From JBJFCE01 sp964437825 (lineage in GTDB: Bacteria; Bacillota; Clostridia; Lachnospirales; Lachnospiraceae), in the NCBI GenBank assembly GCA_964437825.1, contig CAYTIH010000020.1, positions 1 through 43,394 on the forward strand: a stretch of DNA of 43,394 bases, written 5' to 3'. This document shows positions 8,160 to 16,156 of this stretch, in pieces. The position numbers and the translations under genes are program-made. Below the pieces are notes generated by a model that had not been told where the DNA came from, made no database searches, and saw only the letters and a program-made list of their open reading frames with translations. Every line of letters starts with the position of its first letter. Within the stretch, counting starts at the first letter, position 1.

Positions 8160-8837
8160 ATGAAACATTATACAACAGTGATTTTTGATCTGGACGGAAC
8201 ATTACTTGATACTTTGCAAGACCTGTCAAACAGTGTCAATTATGCGTTATCACAAAAAGGCTGTCCCCTCCATACTCCGGAGGAGATACGCCTGATGGTC
8301 GGAAACGGGATTCGGAAATTGATGGAACGCGCCGTTCCAAAGGGACTTCCTCCGGCAGAATTTGAAGAAGTCTTTGCCCTGTTCAAGGCGCATTATGCCA
8401 TCCACTGTAACGACAACACCTGCCCTTATCCCGGCATTTTAGCCCTGCTCTCCACTTTACGGGAGCAGGGCTATGGTCTTGCCATTGTTTCCAATAAAGT
8501 TGACAGTGCTGTCAAAACGCTCCGGGACCTTTACTTTAAAGATACCGTCCGGGTTGCAATCGGAGAAAAAGAAGGGATCCGCAGAAAGCCGGCGCCTGAC
8601 ACTGCCCTCGCCGCTTTAAAGGAGCTCGGCGCCGCTGCCGCACAGGCGGTTTACGTCGGCGATTCCGACGTGGATATTCAGACTGCCGCAAATGCGGGTA
8701 TGGACTGCATCAGCGTCAGCTGGGGCTTTCGGGATACACAGTTTCTAAATGCGCATGGCGCCGCCAAAATCATTGACAGTCCCCAGGAGCTGCTCCGGAT
8801 GATATCCCCTTCTCCGGATTCGGAAACCGGATCGTAA
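8160..8837 (+). CDS. HAD-superfamily hydrolase, phosphoglycolate phosphatase-like, 225 aa
   Basis: A cytoplasmic HAD phosphatase of the Gph/PpaX group. Motif I is DLDGTLLDT (residues 10-18) with nucleophile and acid aspartates D10 and D12. Motif II is the SNK near residue 117, motif III is the lysine of RRKPAPD, and motif IV is GDSDVD. An alpha-helical C1 cap lies between motifs I and II, as in phosphoglycolate phosphatases. Length fits the family. AGGAG 10 bases upstream supports the start. Its last 68 bases overlap the convergent histidine kinase gene. The substrate could be 2-phosphoglycolate, pyrophosphate or another small phosphate ester. Confidence 0.88.
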   Translation: MKHYTTVIFDLDGTLLDTLQDLSNSVNYALSQKGCPLHTPEEIRLMVGNGIRKLMERAVPKGLPPAEFEEVFALFKAHYAIHCNDNTCPYPGILALLSTLREQGYGLAIVSNKVDSAVKTLRDLYFKDTVRVAIGEKEGIRRKPAPDTALAALKELGAAAAQAVYVGDSDVDIQTAANAGMDCISVSWGFRDTQFLNAHGAAKIIDSPQELLRMISPSPDSETGS

Positions 8838-10149
8838 TCTCGGTTCCCTTTCCGATCTCACTGACCAGCGTCAGCTCCGCCTTGTGCTGCGCTACAATAT
8901 GCTTTACGATGGCAAGGCCGAGTCCCGTACCGCCGGTGGATTTGGAACGACTCTTATCCACCCGGTAAAAGCGCTCAAAAATACGATCCTGATGCTCCTT
9001 CGGGATACCGATTCCCGTATCCTTGACAACCAACGTCGGTCTGTCCTGCTCCATATGTACTCTGACCCAGACGGATCCGTCCGCATTATTATAACGTATC
9101 GCATTATCACACAAATTATAAAGCACTTCCTCTATCATCTGCCTGTCGGCAAACACCATACATGGCTCTGTCCCGGAAAAAAATAACGAAACCTTATGCT
9201 TTCCCGCATTCATATGAAGCATATCCACCGTACTTTTCGCAATGGTATATAAATCCACCTGTTCAAAAGTGTCCTCACATTCTGCCGCATCCAGCTCAGA
9301 CAATCGAATCGTGTCATTGATCAGCGTCAAAAGCCTTGTTGCATTATGATGAATTTCATGCGCAAACCGGGTGATATGCTCCTCCTCCACCATACCGTTT
9401 TCAATCAGCTCGGAATATCCGGATATGGCGGTCAGCGGCGTTTTCAGCTCATGGGACACATTTGCGGTAAATTCCTGCCGCATCTTTGCATTTTTTATGA
9501 TATCCTCATGCTGCTTTTTGATCGTATCAATAAAAGGAACCAGCTCACTGTAGGTTTTGATCTCTCCCGGCTGATCCAGATTATTCGCCATCTGTTCAAT
9601 CGGCATAACCAGACTCTTGGTCAGAAAATGCGCCACTACACTGCTAGCAATAATCAGAACGGCGGTGATGCACACGATAATCGGCAGTGCCGTTCCGAAA
9701 ATACTCAAAAAGCTGCTGGCCTCCCTGGATACCCTCAGAACATTTCCGTTTTCCAGCAGAACCGCATAATAAAATGTATCTTTGGATAAAGTTTCCGATT
9801 CCCGGATATCCATTCCCTCACCGTGTTCAAGCGCCTCTGAAACCTCCGGTCTGCTTTGGTGATTATTCATATGATCCGTACTGGCCTCGGTATCGGACAG
9901 AACGCTTCCGTCCGCGCCGATGACCGTTATTCTAAGATTGTCAAGCGACGCATCATAAACCTTTACAGCATCCTCGCCATCCTTTTCTATGGCAGCCTCA
10001 GAGCCTTTCAGAATATGGGAATAGGTTTTCAGGTCTTCCATGATCTGCTTTTGAAACAAATCATAAAATACCGCTGCCGCCAGAAATAAGGTTAAAAAAA
10101 TGGAAATAGCCGCAATTCCGATCAGCTGGATATTAATTTTCTTCTTCAT
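8770..10149 (-). CDS. phoR: Sensor histidine kinase, PhoR-like, 459 aa
   Basis: Membrane sensor kinase. The first membrane segment is at about residues 8-28, followed by an extracytoplasmic sensor region of about 120 residues and a second segment at 152-177. HAMP/linker comes next, then the H box VSHELKTPLTA with phospho-accepting H233, an N box LYNLCDNAIRYN, and G boxes DTGIGIP and GGTGLGLAIV. The response regulator ends 29 bases upstream in the same direction. Linkage to a Na+/phosphate cotransporter gene preceded by Pho boxes makes phosphate limitation the likely signal, inferred from context. The 3' end overlaps the convergent HAD gene by 68 bases; the tail after the last strand (about 15 residues) is the overlapping part. 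Confidence 0.9.
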   Translation of the reverse strand: MKKKINIQLIGIAAISIFLTLFLAAAVFYDLFQKQIMEDLKTYSHILKGSEAAIEKDGEDAVKVYDASLDNLRITVIGADGSVLSDTEASTDHMNNHQSRPEVSEALEHGEGMDIRESETLSKDTFYYAVLLENGNVLRVSREASSFLSIFGTALPIIVCITAVLIIASSVVAHFLTKSLVMPIEQMANNLDQPGEIKTYSELVPFIDTIKKQHEDIIKNAKMRQEFTANVSHELKTPLTAISGYSELIENGMVEEEHITRFAHEIHHNATRLLTLINDTIRLSELDAAECEDTFEQVDLYTIAKSTVDMLHMNAGKHKVSLFFSGTEPCMVFADRQMIEEVLYNLCDNAIRYNNADGSVWVRVHMEQDRPTLVVKDTGIGIPKEHQDRIFERFYRVDKSRSKSTGGTGLGLAIVKHIVAQHKAELTLVSEIGKGTEITIRFPNPEKGISSGAAPGDCQ

Positions 10150-10178
10150 TGCTGTTTTGACCTCTTATTTTTCCGCTA

Positions 10179-10862
10179 TTATATTTCTTTACTTAATATA
10201 TAGCCAACATTTCTAACGGTCTTGATTAAAGTTCCCCCGGTTTTCAATTTCTGGCGCAGTGTTTTTACATGCATATCCAAGGTTCTGGATTCCCCCTCAT
10301 AATCGGTTCCCCAGATACGCTCCAGAATCTTATCCCTTGTGGTAACAATTCCTGCATTCGCAAGCAAGAGCTTAAGCAGCTCATACTCTTTATAAGTCAG
10401 CTCCACATATTCGTCCTTTACAAAAACCATATGCTTCTCATCATCCATACGGATGATATCAAATGTGTAGATCATGTTCTCGGAGATGCCCAGACTGCTT
10501 CTGCGAAGCAGCGCCTTCACCCTGGAAATCAGTTCCATTACGCCAAAGGGCTTGGTCATATAATCATCGGCGCCGATATCCAGACCCTTGACCTTATCCA
10601 ATTCCGAGGTCTTGGCTGTTACCAGAATAATCGGAATCATCAGTGTTTCCTTCTGCTGCCGGAGCTTCCTGACAATGGACAGACCATCCTCATCGGGAAG
10701 CATGACATCCAACAGAATCAAATCGGGCTTTTTCTGCGCAATTTTCTTAAAAAAATCCGCCGCACAGCAAAAGCCTTCCACCGTATAACCCGCATTCTTT
10801 AGCGCAAATTCTTCAATTTCCAGAATATTTTCGTCATCCTCCACAAGATAGATCAGTGCCAT
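10179..10862 (-). CDS. phoB: Response regulator, OmpR/PhoB family, 227 aa
   Basis: N-terminal receiver domain (about 3-118) with acidic pocket VEDDEN, phospho-acceptor D52 in LILLDVMLPDEDG, and the conserved lysine in YMTKPFG. The C-terminal winged helix (about 130-225) shows LTYKEYELLKLLLANAG and the recognition region ESRTLDMHVKTLRQKL. It would be phosphorylated by the kinase encoded 29 bases downstream. The symbol is assigned by linkage to the phosphate transporter and its Pho boxes as well as by family; PhoP would be an equal name. A GGAGG site seven bases upstream of the ATG directly abuts a structured repeat that makes up the leader. Confidence 0.88.
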   Translation of the reverse strand: MALIYLVEDDENILEIEEFALKNAGYTVEGFCCAADFFKKIAQKKPDLILLDVMLPDEDGLSIVRKLRQQKETLMIPIILVTAKTSELDKVKGLDIGADDYMTKPFGVMELISRVKALLRRSSLGISENMIYTFDIIRMDDEKHMVFVKDEYVELTYKEYELLKLLLANAGIVTTRDKILERIWGTDYEGESRTLDMHVKTLRQKLKTGGTLIKTVRNVGYILSKEI

Positions 10863-10876
10863 ACTAATCCTCCATT

Positions 10877-10952
10877 CCGGAGCGTTAGCGACGGGATGCC
10901 ATCAGAGCTATTTGTGACGCTCCGGCACAAATAGCCAACGCGAATAAATTCG
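10877..10952 (-). repeat. Structured repeat family B, copy 1 (phoB leader)
   Basis: Four arms occur in the order A-B-A'-B': CCGGAGCGT (10877-10885), GCTATTTGTG (10907-10916), ACGCTCCGG (10917-10925) and CACAAATAGC (10926-10935). A pairs with A' over 9 bp and B with B' over 10 bp, an arrangement that allows either alternative hairpins or an H-type pseudoknot. A further palindrome, CGAATAAATTCG, lies at 10941-10952. A related copy stands in front of the PF06541 gene at 15466-15592. Both occupy the leader of a leftward gene. Confidence 0.7.
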
Positions 10953-10992
10953 TTTTCCCTCTTTTTATGATCCGCAGCGCTTTCGGTATCCT

Positions 10993-12756
10993 TTATTCCG
11001 GAAGCACATAATTCTCCTTCATTCTCTTCACCGTACGGTCAAATTCCTCACCATGGTTCTGTTTTAGCGTCATAACGTATTCATGCGTATCAAAGATATC
11101 CTCTTCAATCTGCATAATCGCCAATGCAATATTGGAACAATGATCGGAAATCCGTTCAAAGCCAGTCGTTATATCGGACAAAACAAATCCCATTTCTATC
11201 GTGCATTTTCCTTTTCTCAGCCGCTTAATATGCCGCTTTTTGATTTCCTCATTTAAAAAATCAATGACCTCCTCCAGCGGCTCCACACTCTGCGCAAGAC
11301 CCCGGTCTTCTTCTGCAAATACCCGGAATGCCGTATCCACTACATCCCGGACTGCATCGGAAAATATCTTCAGCTCTTCGCTTGCTTTTTTGGAAAAAGA
11401 CAGCTCCTTACGATGCATTTCCCCGGCGGCATCCGCTATATTCACCGCATGATCGGAAATTCGTTCAAAATCACCGATACAACGAAGAATTTCGGAAAGG
11501 GTGTGGCTATCCTTTCCGGATAAATCCCTGCTGCTGAGCTTCACAAGATAGGTTCCCAGCTCGTCCTCATACCGATCAACCTGATCCTCAAGCAGCCCGA
11601 CCTGTTTCGCCGTCTCCTTGTCATAGTTCCAAATCAGGGACATTGCTTTTAACAGCGCATCCTTCGTCAATTCGGACATCTGAATAGAAGCGTGCTTACA
11701 TTGTTCAACCGCAAGAGACGGTGTATCAAGAAAACGGGGATCCAGAATCTGTACGTGCTGCGGCAGCTCCTTTTCATCTTCACTTTTCTTTACGGTCATA
11801 TAGGCAAGCCTGCCAAGCTGCTTTGAAAAGGGCAGCAGAACAAAGGTTGCCGCAATATTAAATGCCGTGTGTACGACAGCAATTCCCGCAGGACCTGCTG
11901 CATCCGCCATAAATGCAAAGTGAACAACGGCATTGACCACATAAAAAATAATCAGAAACGCAAGTGATCCGATGATATTAAAATACAGATGCACAAGCGC
12001 AGCACGCTTTGCGTTTTTGGCGGCGCCAACCGAAGAAAGCATGGCCGTAACGCAGGTTCCGATATTCTGTCCCAAAATGATGGGAATTGCCGTTGCATAA
12101 CTGACAGAACCCGTTAAGCACAGGGCCTGCAGGATACCTACAGAGGCCGAGGAGCTCTGGATAATCGCCGTTAGAATCGCGCCTGCCAGAATCCCCAGAA
12201 CCGGATTTGAGAACATTGTCAGTATATTCGTAAATTCCGGTACGTTTGCCAGCGGCTTTACTGCTCCGGACATATTATCCATACCGGTCATCAGAATGGC
12301 AAAGCCGACCAGAATCATACCGACGTCTTTCTTTTTATCCTTCACCGCAAACAGGATCAGCGCCGCTCCGACCATGGCCAGAACCGGAGCAAAGGACGAA
12401 GGCTTTAGCAGTTGTATAAAAAAGGAGTCGCTTTCGATCCCGCTTAAGCTGAGCAGCCAGGAGGTAATCGTGGTTCCAATGTTCGCGCCCATGATAACGC
12501 CGATTGCCTGGGACAACTTCATAATTCCGGAATTCACAAATCCGACCACCATAACGGTCGTCGCCGAGGAGGATTGAATCACTGCGGTAACCGCAGCGCC
12601 AAGTGCAACTCCTTTAAACGGATTATCCGTCAGCTTCTCCAGAATTTTCTCCATACGCCCGCCGGACACCTTGGACAGTCCCTCCCCCATGACATGCATT
12701 CCGTAAAGAAACAGTGCGAGACCGCCAATCATGTTAAGTACATCAAAAAAATCCAT
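10993..12756 (-). CDS. nptA: Na+/phosphate cotransporter family protein with PhoU-like domain, 587 aa
   Basis: Sodium-coupled phosphate uptake carrier of the inner membrane (NptA/YjbB type). Two inverted copies of the family hallmark are present, QSSSA at residues 61-65 and 200-204, each within a repeat of several membrane segments covering about residues 5-320. The C-terminal region (about 350-580) is helical and PhoU-like, with RCIGDFERISDHAVNIAD and GFERISDHCSNIA. Start 12756 has GGAGA six bases upstream; 12768 is a possible alternative. The upstream region carries two clusters of PhoB-type direct repeats, and phoB and phoR follow in the same direction, so phosphate starvation control is likely. 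Confidence 0.92.
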   Translation of the reverse strand: MDFFDVLNMIGGLALFLYGMHVMGEGLSKVSGGRMEKILEKLTDNPFKGVALGAAVTAVIQSSSATTVMVVGFVNSGIMKLSQAIGVIMGANIGTTITSWLLSLSGIESDSFFIQLLKPSSFAPVLAMVGAALILFAVKDKKKDVGMILVGFAILMTGMDNMSGAVKPLANVPEFTNILTMFSNPVLGILAGAILTAIIQSSSASVGILQALCLTGSVSYATAIPIILGQNIGTCVTAMLSSVGAAKNAKRAALVHLYFNIIGSLAFLIIFYVVNAVVHFAFMADAAGPAGIAVVHTAFNIAATFVLLPFSKQLGRLAYMTVKKSEDEKELPQHVQILDPRFLDTPSLAVEQCKHASIQMSELTKDALLKAMSLIWNYDKETAKQVGLLEDQVDRYEDELGTYLVKLSSRDLSGKDSHTLSEILRCIGDFERISDHAVNIADAAGEMHRKELSFSKKASEELKIFSDAVRDVVDTAFRVFAEEDRGLAQSVEPLEEVIDFLNEEIKKRHIKRLRKGKCTIEMGFVLSDITTGFERISDHCSNIALAIMQIEEDIFDTHEYVMTLKQNHGEEFDRTVKRMKENYVLPE

Positions 12757-12863
12757 AGATATCTCCATTTCTCACCAAAGTGATCCATCCTCCGTCTAAG
12801 ATCATTCTTTCTTACGATCCTTCGAAAGACCGTGATTGCTCAAACCCTTGCGGATGGTGATTT

Positions 12864-12926
12864 TATATAGCTATTTTATTATCATTATGTAAAATCCAAA
12901 CGGTATCTATGTAAAATTTAGGTAAA
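12864..12926 (-). promoter_or_regulatory. Pho box and promoter upstream of nptA
   Basis: Read leftward, TTTACC (12921-12926), TTTACA (12910-12915), the weaker ACCGTT (12899-12904) and TTTACA (12888-12893) are spaced exactly 11 bp apart. That matches PhoB/PhoP direct-repeat boxes of the TT(A/T)ACA type with 5-bp spacers. A possible -10 TATATA (12864-12869) follows 18 bases after the last repeat, which could replace the -35. The binding claim is inferred from family knowledge. Confidence 0.65.
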
Positions 12927-13077
12927 GTTTTGATATATCATATCATTTTATCCTTATTTGCGATATATCATACTTTCTTTTTTTCTGCCGGGATACTGTC
13001 GTTCGGACAAAATTTTTTCTTCCCTCAGGGACAGTAACAGCGTAACATGGATCTATTTCTACTAAAATCATATGTCC

Positions 13078-13105
13078 GTAAAAGTAATGTAAAATCAACG
13101 TAAAA
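13078..13105 (-). promoter_or_regulatory. Second Pho box cluster
   Basis: Three TTTTAC units, written GTAAAA on the plus strand at 13078-13083, 13089-13094 and 13100-13105, have an exact 11-bp period. The last unit overlaps the T tract of the cardiolipin synthase terminator. The cluster lies about 320 bases upstream of nptA in the same orientation as the nearer box, so it may be an upstream PhoB site or control a second promoter. Confidence 0.55.
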
Positions 13106-13126
13106 AAGGGCTGCCGAGGCAGCCCT
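13102..13126 (-). terminator. Rho-independent terminator of the cardiolipin synthase operon
   Basis: A 9-bp perfect stem AGGGCTGCC/GGCAGCCCT (13107-13115 and 13118-13126) with a 2-base loop is followed leftward by six T residues. It lies 22 bases past the cls stop codon. Confidence 0.9.
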
Positions 13127-13147
13127 GCAAACGCTTTGTTCTATTTT

Positions 13148-14695
13148 TTATAATAATGGAGAAAAAATCCGCAGCACCGCCTGAACAAACCGCTGACGCA
13201 GCGGCCTGCCCAGCCAATCCGCATACTGAATCTCCTCGCACTGATCCAGTGTGTTTATAAAATCCTGCTTTATGTCCATAACCGCATCTGTCCGGCTCAT
13301 CAATACGCCGCATTCATAGTGGAGATAAAAACTGCGATAATCCATATTGATCGTTCCGCAAAGGGCAATCTCATCATCCGCCACTACATTCTTGGCATGA
13401 ATAAAACCCGGCTGGTACTCATAAATATGAACACCCTTTTTAATCAGGTCTCCATAATTGGATACGGTAACCATATATACATACCATTTATCATAAATAT
13501 GAGGCGTAATGATCCTGACATCCACGCCGCTTTCCGCTGCCCTGCAAAGATCATTTACCATCTTTTGATCCAGCACCAGATAAGGCGTGGTGATATAAAT
13601 ATAATCCCTTGCCTTATTGATCATATGCGTATAGGCTCCCTCCGCCGTATTCTTGGGGTTATTCGCCGGACCGTCGGCAAAGGGCTGTACCATGCTTTCC
13701 GATGTAATATGAATTGCAGGCTTATACAGAGAATAATCCAATGCCTCGGTGCCCTCGGCGATCTGCCACATCTCCAGGAAAAAGCAGGTCAACGAGAAAA
13801 CGCCATCCCCTTCCAAACGCACTGCACTGTCTTTCCAGTGTCCGAAGCGCACAATTTCATTCACATATTCATCCGCAATATTGATCCCGCCGGTATATCC
13901 GATGTTTCCGTCAATCACGGCAATCTTCTGGTGATTTCTATAATTAAAGGAAATCCGTTCGATATCCTTATGAATCGGTGCAAACTCGGAAAATGTGATA
14001 CCGTTTTTCCTCAGGTCCTCACGAAATTCCTTGGTATTGATAATAATACAGCCGAAGTCATCCATTAAAAGCCGGACTTCAACGCCTTCCTTCACCTTTT
14101 GCTTTAAAAGCTCATATAACTCTCCCCAGAAAACGCCGTCGGATATGATAAAGTATTCCAGAAAAATGTAGGACTTTGCATTCCGGATGTCCTCAAACAA
14201 GGCATCCCGCATTTTTTCACCGATCTCATAATATGTCACATTGGTATTTTCATATAAAGGGAATCCCTCCCTGGTCAGATATCGGCTGATCTGCACCTTA
14301 TTGGGATGAATATTGTGGAATTTATCCAGAATCTGCTGATCCGACTGTAAGCTGTCCAGCATTCTGTTATCAACTTCCCGGAAATGCCTGTTCGCCTTAC
14401 TGTTCGTCCGCTTTCTTCCCCACATAAAATATAGAATAAATCCAACCACCGGCAATGCCAGAACAATGATAATCCAGAAATGCTTGTAGGATTCCCCGTC
14501 ATTCACCAATAGAAACACCAGAATAATTCCCAGTATTTCAATGGTTAAATAAAGCCACGATGCATAAAACTGCATATAATAAACCATCACTACCATCATC
14601 ACCAGCTGCAGGATAACCGCAATTCCTACCGTGATACCCCTGATAATTCCCGATATTGATTTTTTAATTCTATGCTTCTTTATTTTCGTCTCCAT
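13148..14695 (-). CDS. cls: Cardiolipin synthase, 515 aa
   Basis: Membrane phospholipid synthase of the phospholipase D superfamily, joining two phosphatidylglycerol molecules. Two or three N-terminal membrane segments (about 18-66 and 73-92) precede two PLD domains. Both HKD motifs are intact: HQKIAVID with H255, K257 and D262, and HAKNVVAD with H433, K435 and D440. Start 14695 is preferred because GGTGAT, matching the downstream part of the anti-Shine-Dalgarno complement, lies five bases upstream; ATG 14716 is the alternative. It follows the PF06541 gene after 25 bases, forming an operon, and ends in a strong terminator. Confidence 0.93.
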   Translation of the reverse strand: METKIKKHRIKKSISGIIRGITVGIAVILQLVMMVVMVYYMQFYASWLYLTIEILGIILVFLLVNDGESYKHFWIIIVLALPVVGFILYFMWGRKRTNSKANRHFREVDNRMLDSLQSDQQILDKFHNIHPNKVQISRYLTREGFPLYENTNVTYYEIGEKMRDALFEDIRNAKSYIFLEYFIISDGVFWGELYELLKQKVKEGVEVRLLMDDFGCIIINTKEFREDLRKNGITFSEFAPIHKDIERISFNYRNHQKIAVIDGNIGYTGGINIADEYVNEIVRFGHWKDSAVRLEGDGVFSLTCFFLEMWQIAEGTEALDYSLYKPAIHITSESMVQPFADGPANNPKNTAEGAYTHMINKARDYIYITTPYLVLDQKMVNDLCRAAESGVDVRIITPHIYDKWYVYMVTVSNYGDLIKKGVHIYEYQPGFIHAKNVVADDEIALCGTINMDYRSFYLHYECGVLMSRTDAVMDIKQDFINTLDQCEEIQYADWLGRPLRQRFVQAVLRIFSPLL

Positions 14696-14720
14696 CCCAT
14701 CACCACACTTAATCATATCC

Positions 14721-15437
14721 TTATTCAACAACCGGCAGTCTTTCGTTGACCACTCTGATTTCCGTATAAATTTCCGCCAGCTTCTCATCCGTATAATACG
14801 AATCCACCCAAATATCCAGCGTACATAACGGCGGAATCCCCATTCTCCTCTCCATCTGCCTTAACGATACCTTCACGGAAAACAGACAATCCAGCAGTAA
14901 AAAAACGGCCAGCCCAATGCCAAAGAGCTTTCCAAACCTCGGTTTCATGTTTTCAATCGTTCTGGAAAACAAAGGATACAAGACTTTTATAAATAATAAC
15001 CCCAGAAATCCCCACATAATACTGAATTTTAAACAGATACGCCCGTTCAGATTGTACGCCTGTTTACTGTAATTCCATGCTCTGGTTACCAATATTTTCT
15101 CCATCGCATAGGAACATATGTATTCAAAACTGCTTAATACGATCAGACTGACAAGCCAGATCTGTTTCCAATCCTTGTGCCTCCATTTATAAAGCAGTAT
15201 CGTCAATAATACAAACCCTATCCCATATATCGGTGAAAAAGGCCCCAGCAAAACGCCCTGTCTGTTAATCAAATGCCCTCTGAGATAATAATACCAAACG
15301 GTTTCTGCGGCATATCCCGCCAGAGATCCCAGTACAAACAGCCAGCACAGTTTATACATACCCGCCCCGTAAGCGTATGATTCCGGATTATCCTTATATA
15401 TTTCAAATTTTTTATCTTGATTCCAATTATTGTTCAT
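14721..15437 (-). CDS. PF06541-family membrane protein (CmpB-like, putative ABC permease), 238 aa
   Basis: A polytopic membrane protein with about five segments. The segment 1 region (LCWLFVLGSLAGYAAETVWY) followed by a loop RQGVLLGPFSPIYGIG is the hallmark of the family annotated as putative ABC-transporter permease (CmpB). The true function is not established. Start 15437 has GGGGAAAG just upstream. Reading on to 15590 would add 51 residues encoded entirely by the structured repeat, so that extension is rejected. It is the first gene of an operon with cardiolipin synthase, which hints at a role in membrane lipid or envelope homeostasis (inference). Confidence 0.82.
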   Translation of the reverse strand: MNNNWNQDKKFEIYKDNPESYAYGAGMYKLCWLFVLGSLAGYAAETVWYYYLRGHLINRQGVLLGPFSPIYGIGFVLLTILLYKWRHKDWKQIWLVSLIVLSSFEYICSYAMEKILVTRAWNYSKQAYNLNGRICLKFSIMWGFLGLLFIKVLYPLFSRTIENMKPRFGKLFGIGLAVFLLLDCLFSVKVSLRQMERRMGIPPLCTLDIWVDSYYTDEKLAEIYTEIRVVNERLPVVE

Positions 15438-15465
15438 GTACTTTCCCCGTCTTAATCTCCATTCC

Positions 15466-15592
15466 GGAGCGTCAGCAACGGGGCGGCGGTAAATCCGCGA
15501 AAGCGGTTTCCCGTCTGCCATCAGGGCTATTTGTGACGCTCCTGCACAAATAGCTGTGTGAAAAATCAGCATATCAATGTGATTTTTCACAC
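15466..15592 (-). repeat. Structured repeat family B, copy 2 (leader of PF06541-cls operon)
   Basis: Arms GGAGCGTCA (15466-15474), GCTATTTGTG (15526-15535), TGACGCTCC (15534-15542) and CACAAATAGC (15545-15554) recur in A-B-A'-B' order. Relative to copy 1 there is a compensated change: the pair next to the last is C-G here and U-G there. A GC-rich stretch of about 34 bases is inserted between A and B. A third hairpin follows, GTGTGAAAAATC/GATTTTTCACAC (15556-15592). The last 47 bases (15546-15592) recur exactly, inverted, at 43348-43394. Confidence 0.75.
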
Positions 15593-15611
15593 TATCCTCA
15601 ATAAGAACTTC

Positions 15612-15648
15612 CGTGATATTTTATATTATCACGAAAATTCCCTGTAAA
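15612..15648 (-). promoter_or_regulatory. Promoter with palindromic operator for the PF06541-cls operon
   Basis: Read leftward, TTTACA (15643-15648) is followed after 17 bases by TATAAA (15620-15625). The inverted repeat CGTGATA (15612-15618) / TATCACG (15627-15633) flanks and covers the -10, as expected for a repressor site. The leader from here to the start codon is about 170 bases and consists mostly of the structured repeat. Confidence 0.6.
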
Positions 15649-15721
15649 CAACGAAACAGTGAAAAAACAAATATTAAAGTTATGTAAAAATATGGAATGG
15701 AATACCGTCTCCGGATCCATT

Positions 15722-15768
15722 TTCATGAAGCTTATTCATGAAATAAGTTCATGAAATAAGTTTCATGA
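15722..15768 (+). repeat. Iterated TTCATGA motif upstream of tRNA-Pro promoter
   Basis: Four TTCATGA units lie at 13-14 base intervals, beginning at 15722, 15735, 15748 and 15762. The middle two are an exact 13-bp tandem TTCATGAAATAAG. The array ends six bases before the -35. The 12-mer TTCATGAAATAA recurs as an 18-bp tandem at 24997-25032. Confidence 0.6.
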
Positions 15769-15773
15769 TTTCG

Positions 15774-15802
15774 TTGACAATCTTTCTTTTTTAGTGTATC
15801 AT
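15774..15802 (+). promoter_or_regulatory. Promoter of tRNA-Pro
   Basis: TTGACA (15774-15779), 17-base spacer, TATCAT (15797-15802). The expected transcription start is near 15809, leaving a leader of about 55 bases before the tRNA. Confidence 0.75.
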
Positions 15803-15865
15803 CTTATAGTCTGAACAGGACAGGGACAGATCCTATCGATCCTGTTCATCAGATTCATATCATTG

Positions 15866-15939
<74 letters not shown>

Positions 15940-15945
15940 TGAGTA

Positions 15946-15976
15946 ACCCGGAAACATTTTGTTTCCGGGTTTTTTT
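15946..15976 (+). terminator. Rho-independent terminator of tRNA-Pro
   Basis: A 10-bp perfect stem ACCCGGAAAC/GTTTCCGGGT (15946-15955 and 15961-15970) is followed by a T run. It begins six bases after the tRNA. Confidence 0.95.
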
Positions 15977-16030
15977 GATGTCAACGTCTCAACTCATCCC
16001 AAAATACTCTCTCATCTTTACAAATAAAGG

Positions 16031-16080
16031 TTGACATATGTCTACCAAACGTATACACTATAGGTAGACAAAAGACTACC
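16031..16080 (+). promoter_or_regulatory. Promoter and operator of the BlaI/M56 operon
   Basis: TTGACA (16031-16036) and TACACT (16054-16059) are spaced by 17 bases. Half-sites GTCTACC (16040-16046), GGTAGAC (16063-16069) and CTACC (16076-16080) form inverted repeats over the spacer and the start region. The palindrome GACATATGTC (16033-16042) overlaps the -35. BlaI/MecI dimers bind such dyads containing TAC/GTA half-sites, so autorepression is likely. Confidence 0.75.
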
Positions 16081-16156
16081 TTTTGATATAAAAGGGTTTG
16101 ATTCCTTATTTGTCGCTCATCAATCTCAGCGCAGACACTATAGAACGGAGGAAACT

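Noticed and set aside
15438..15590. N-terminal extension of the PF06541 protein to 15590
   Set aside because: The extra 51 codons are encoded by the structured repeat, resemble no protein, and the start at 15437 fits the family.
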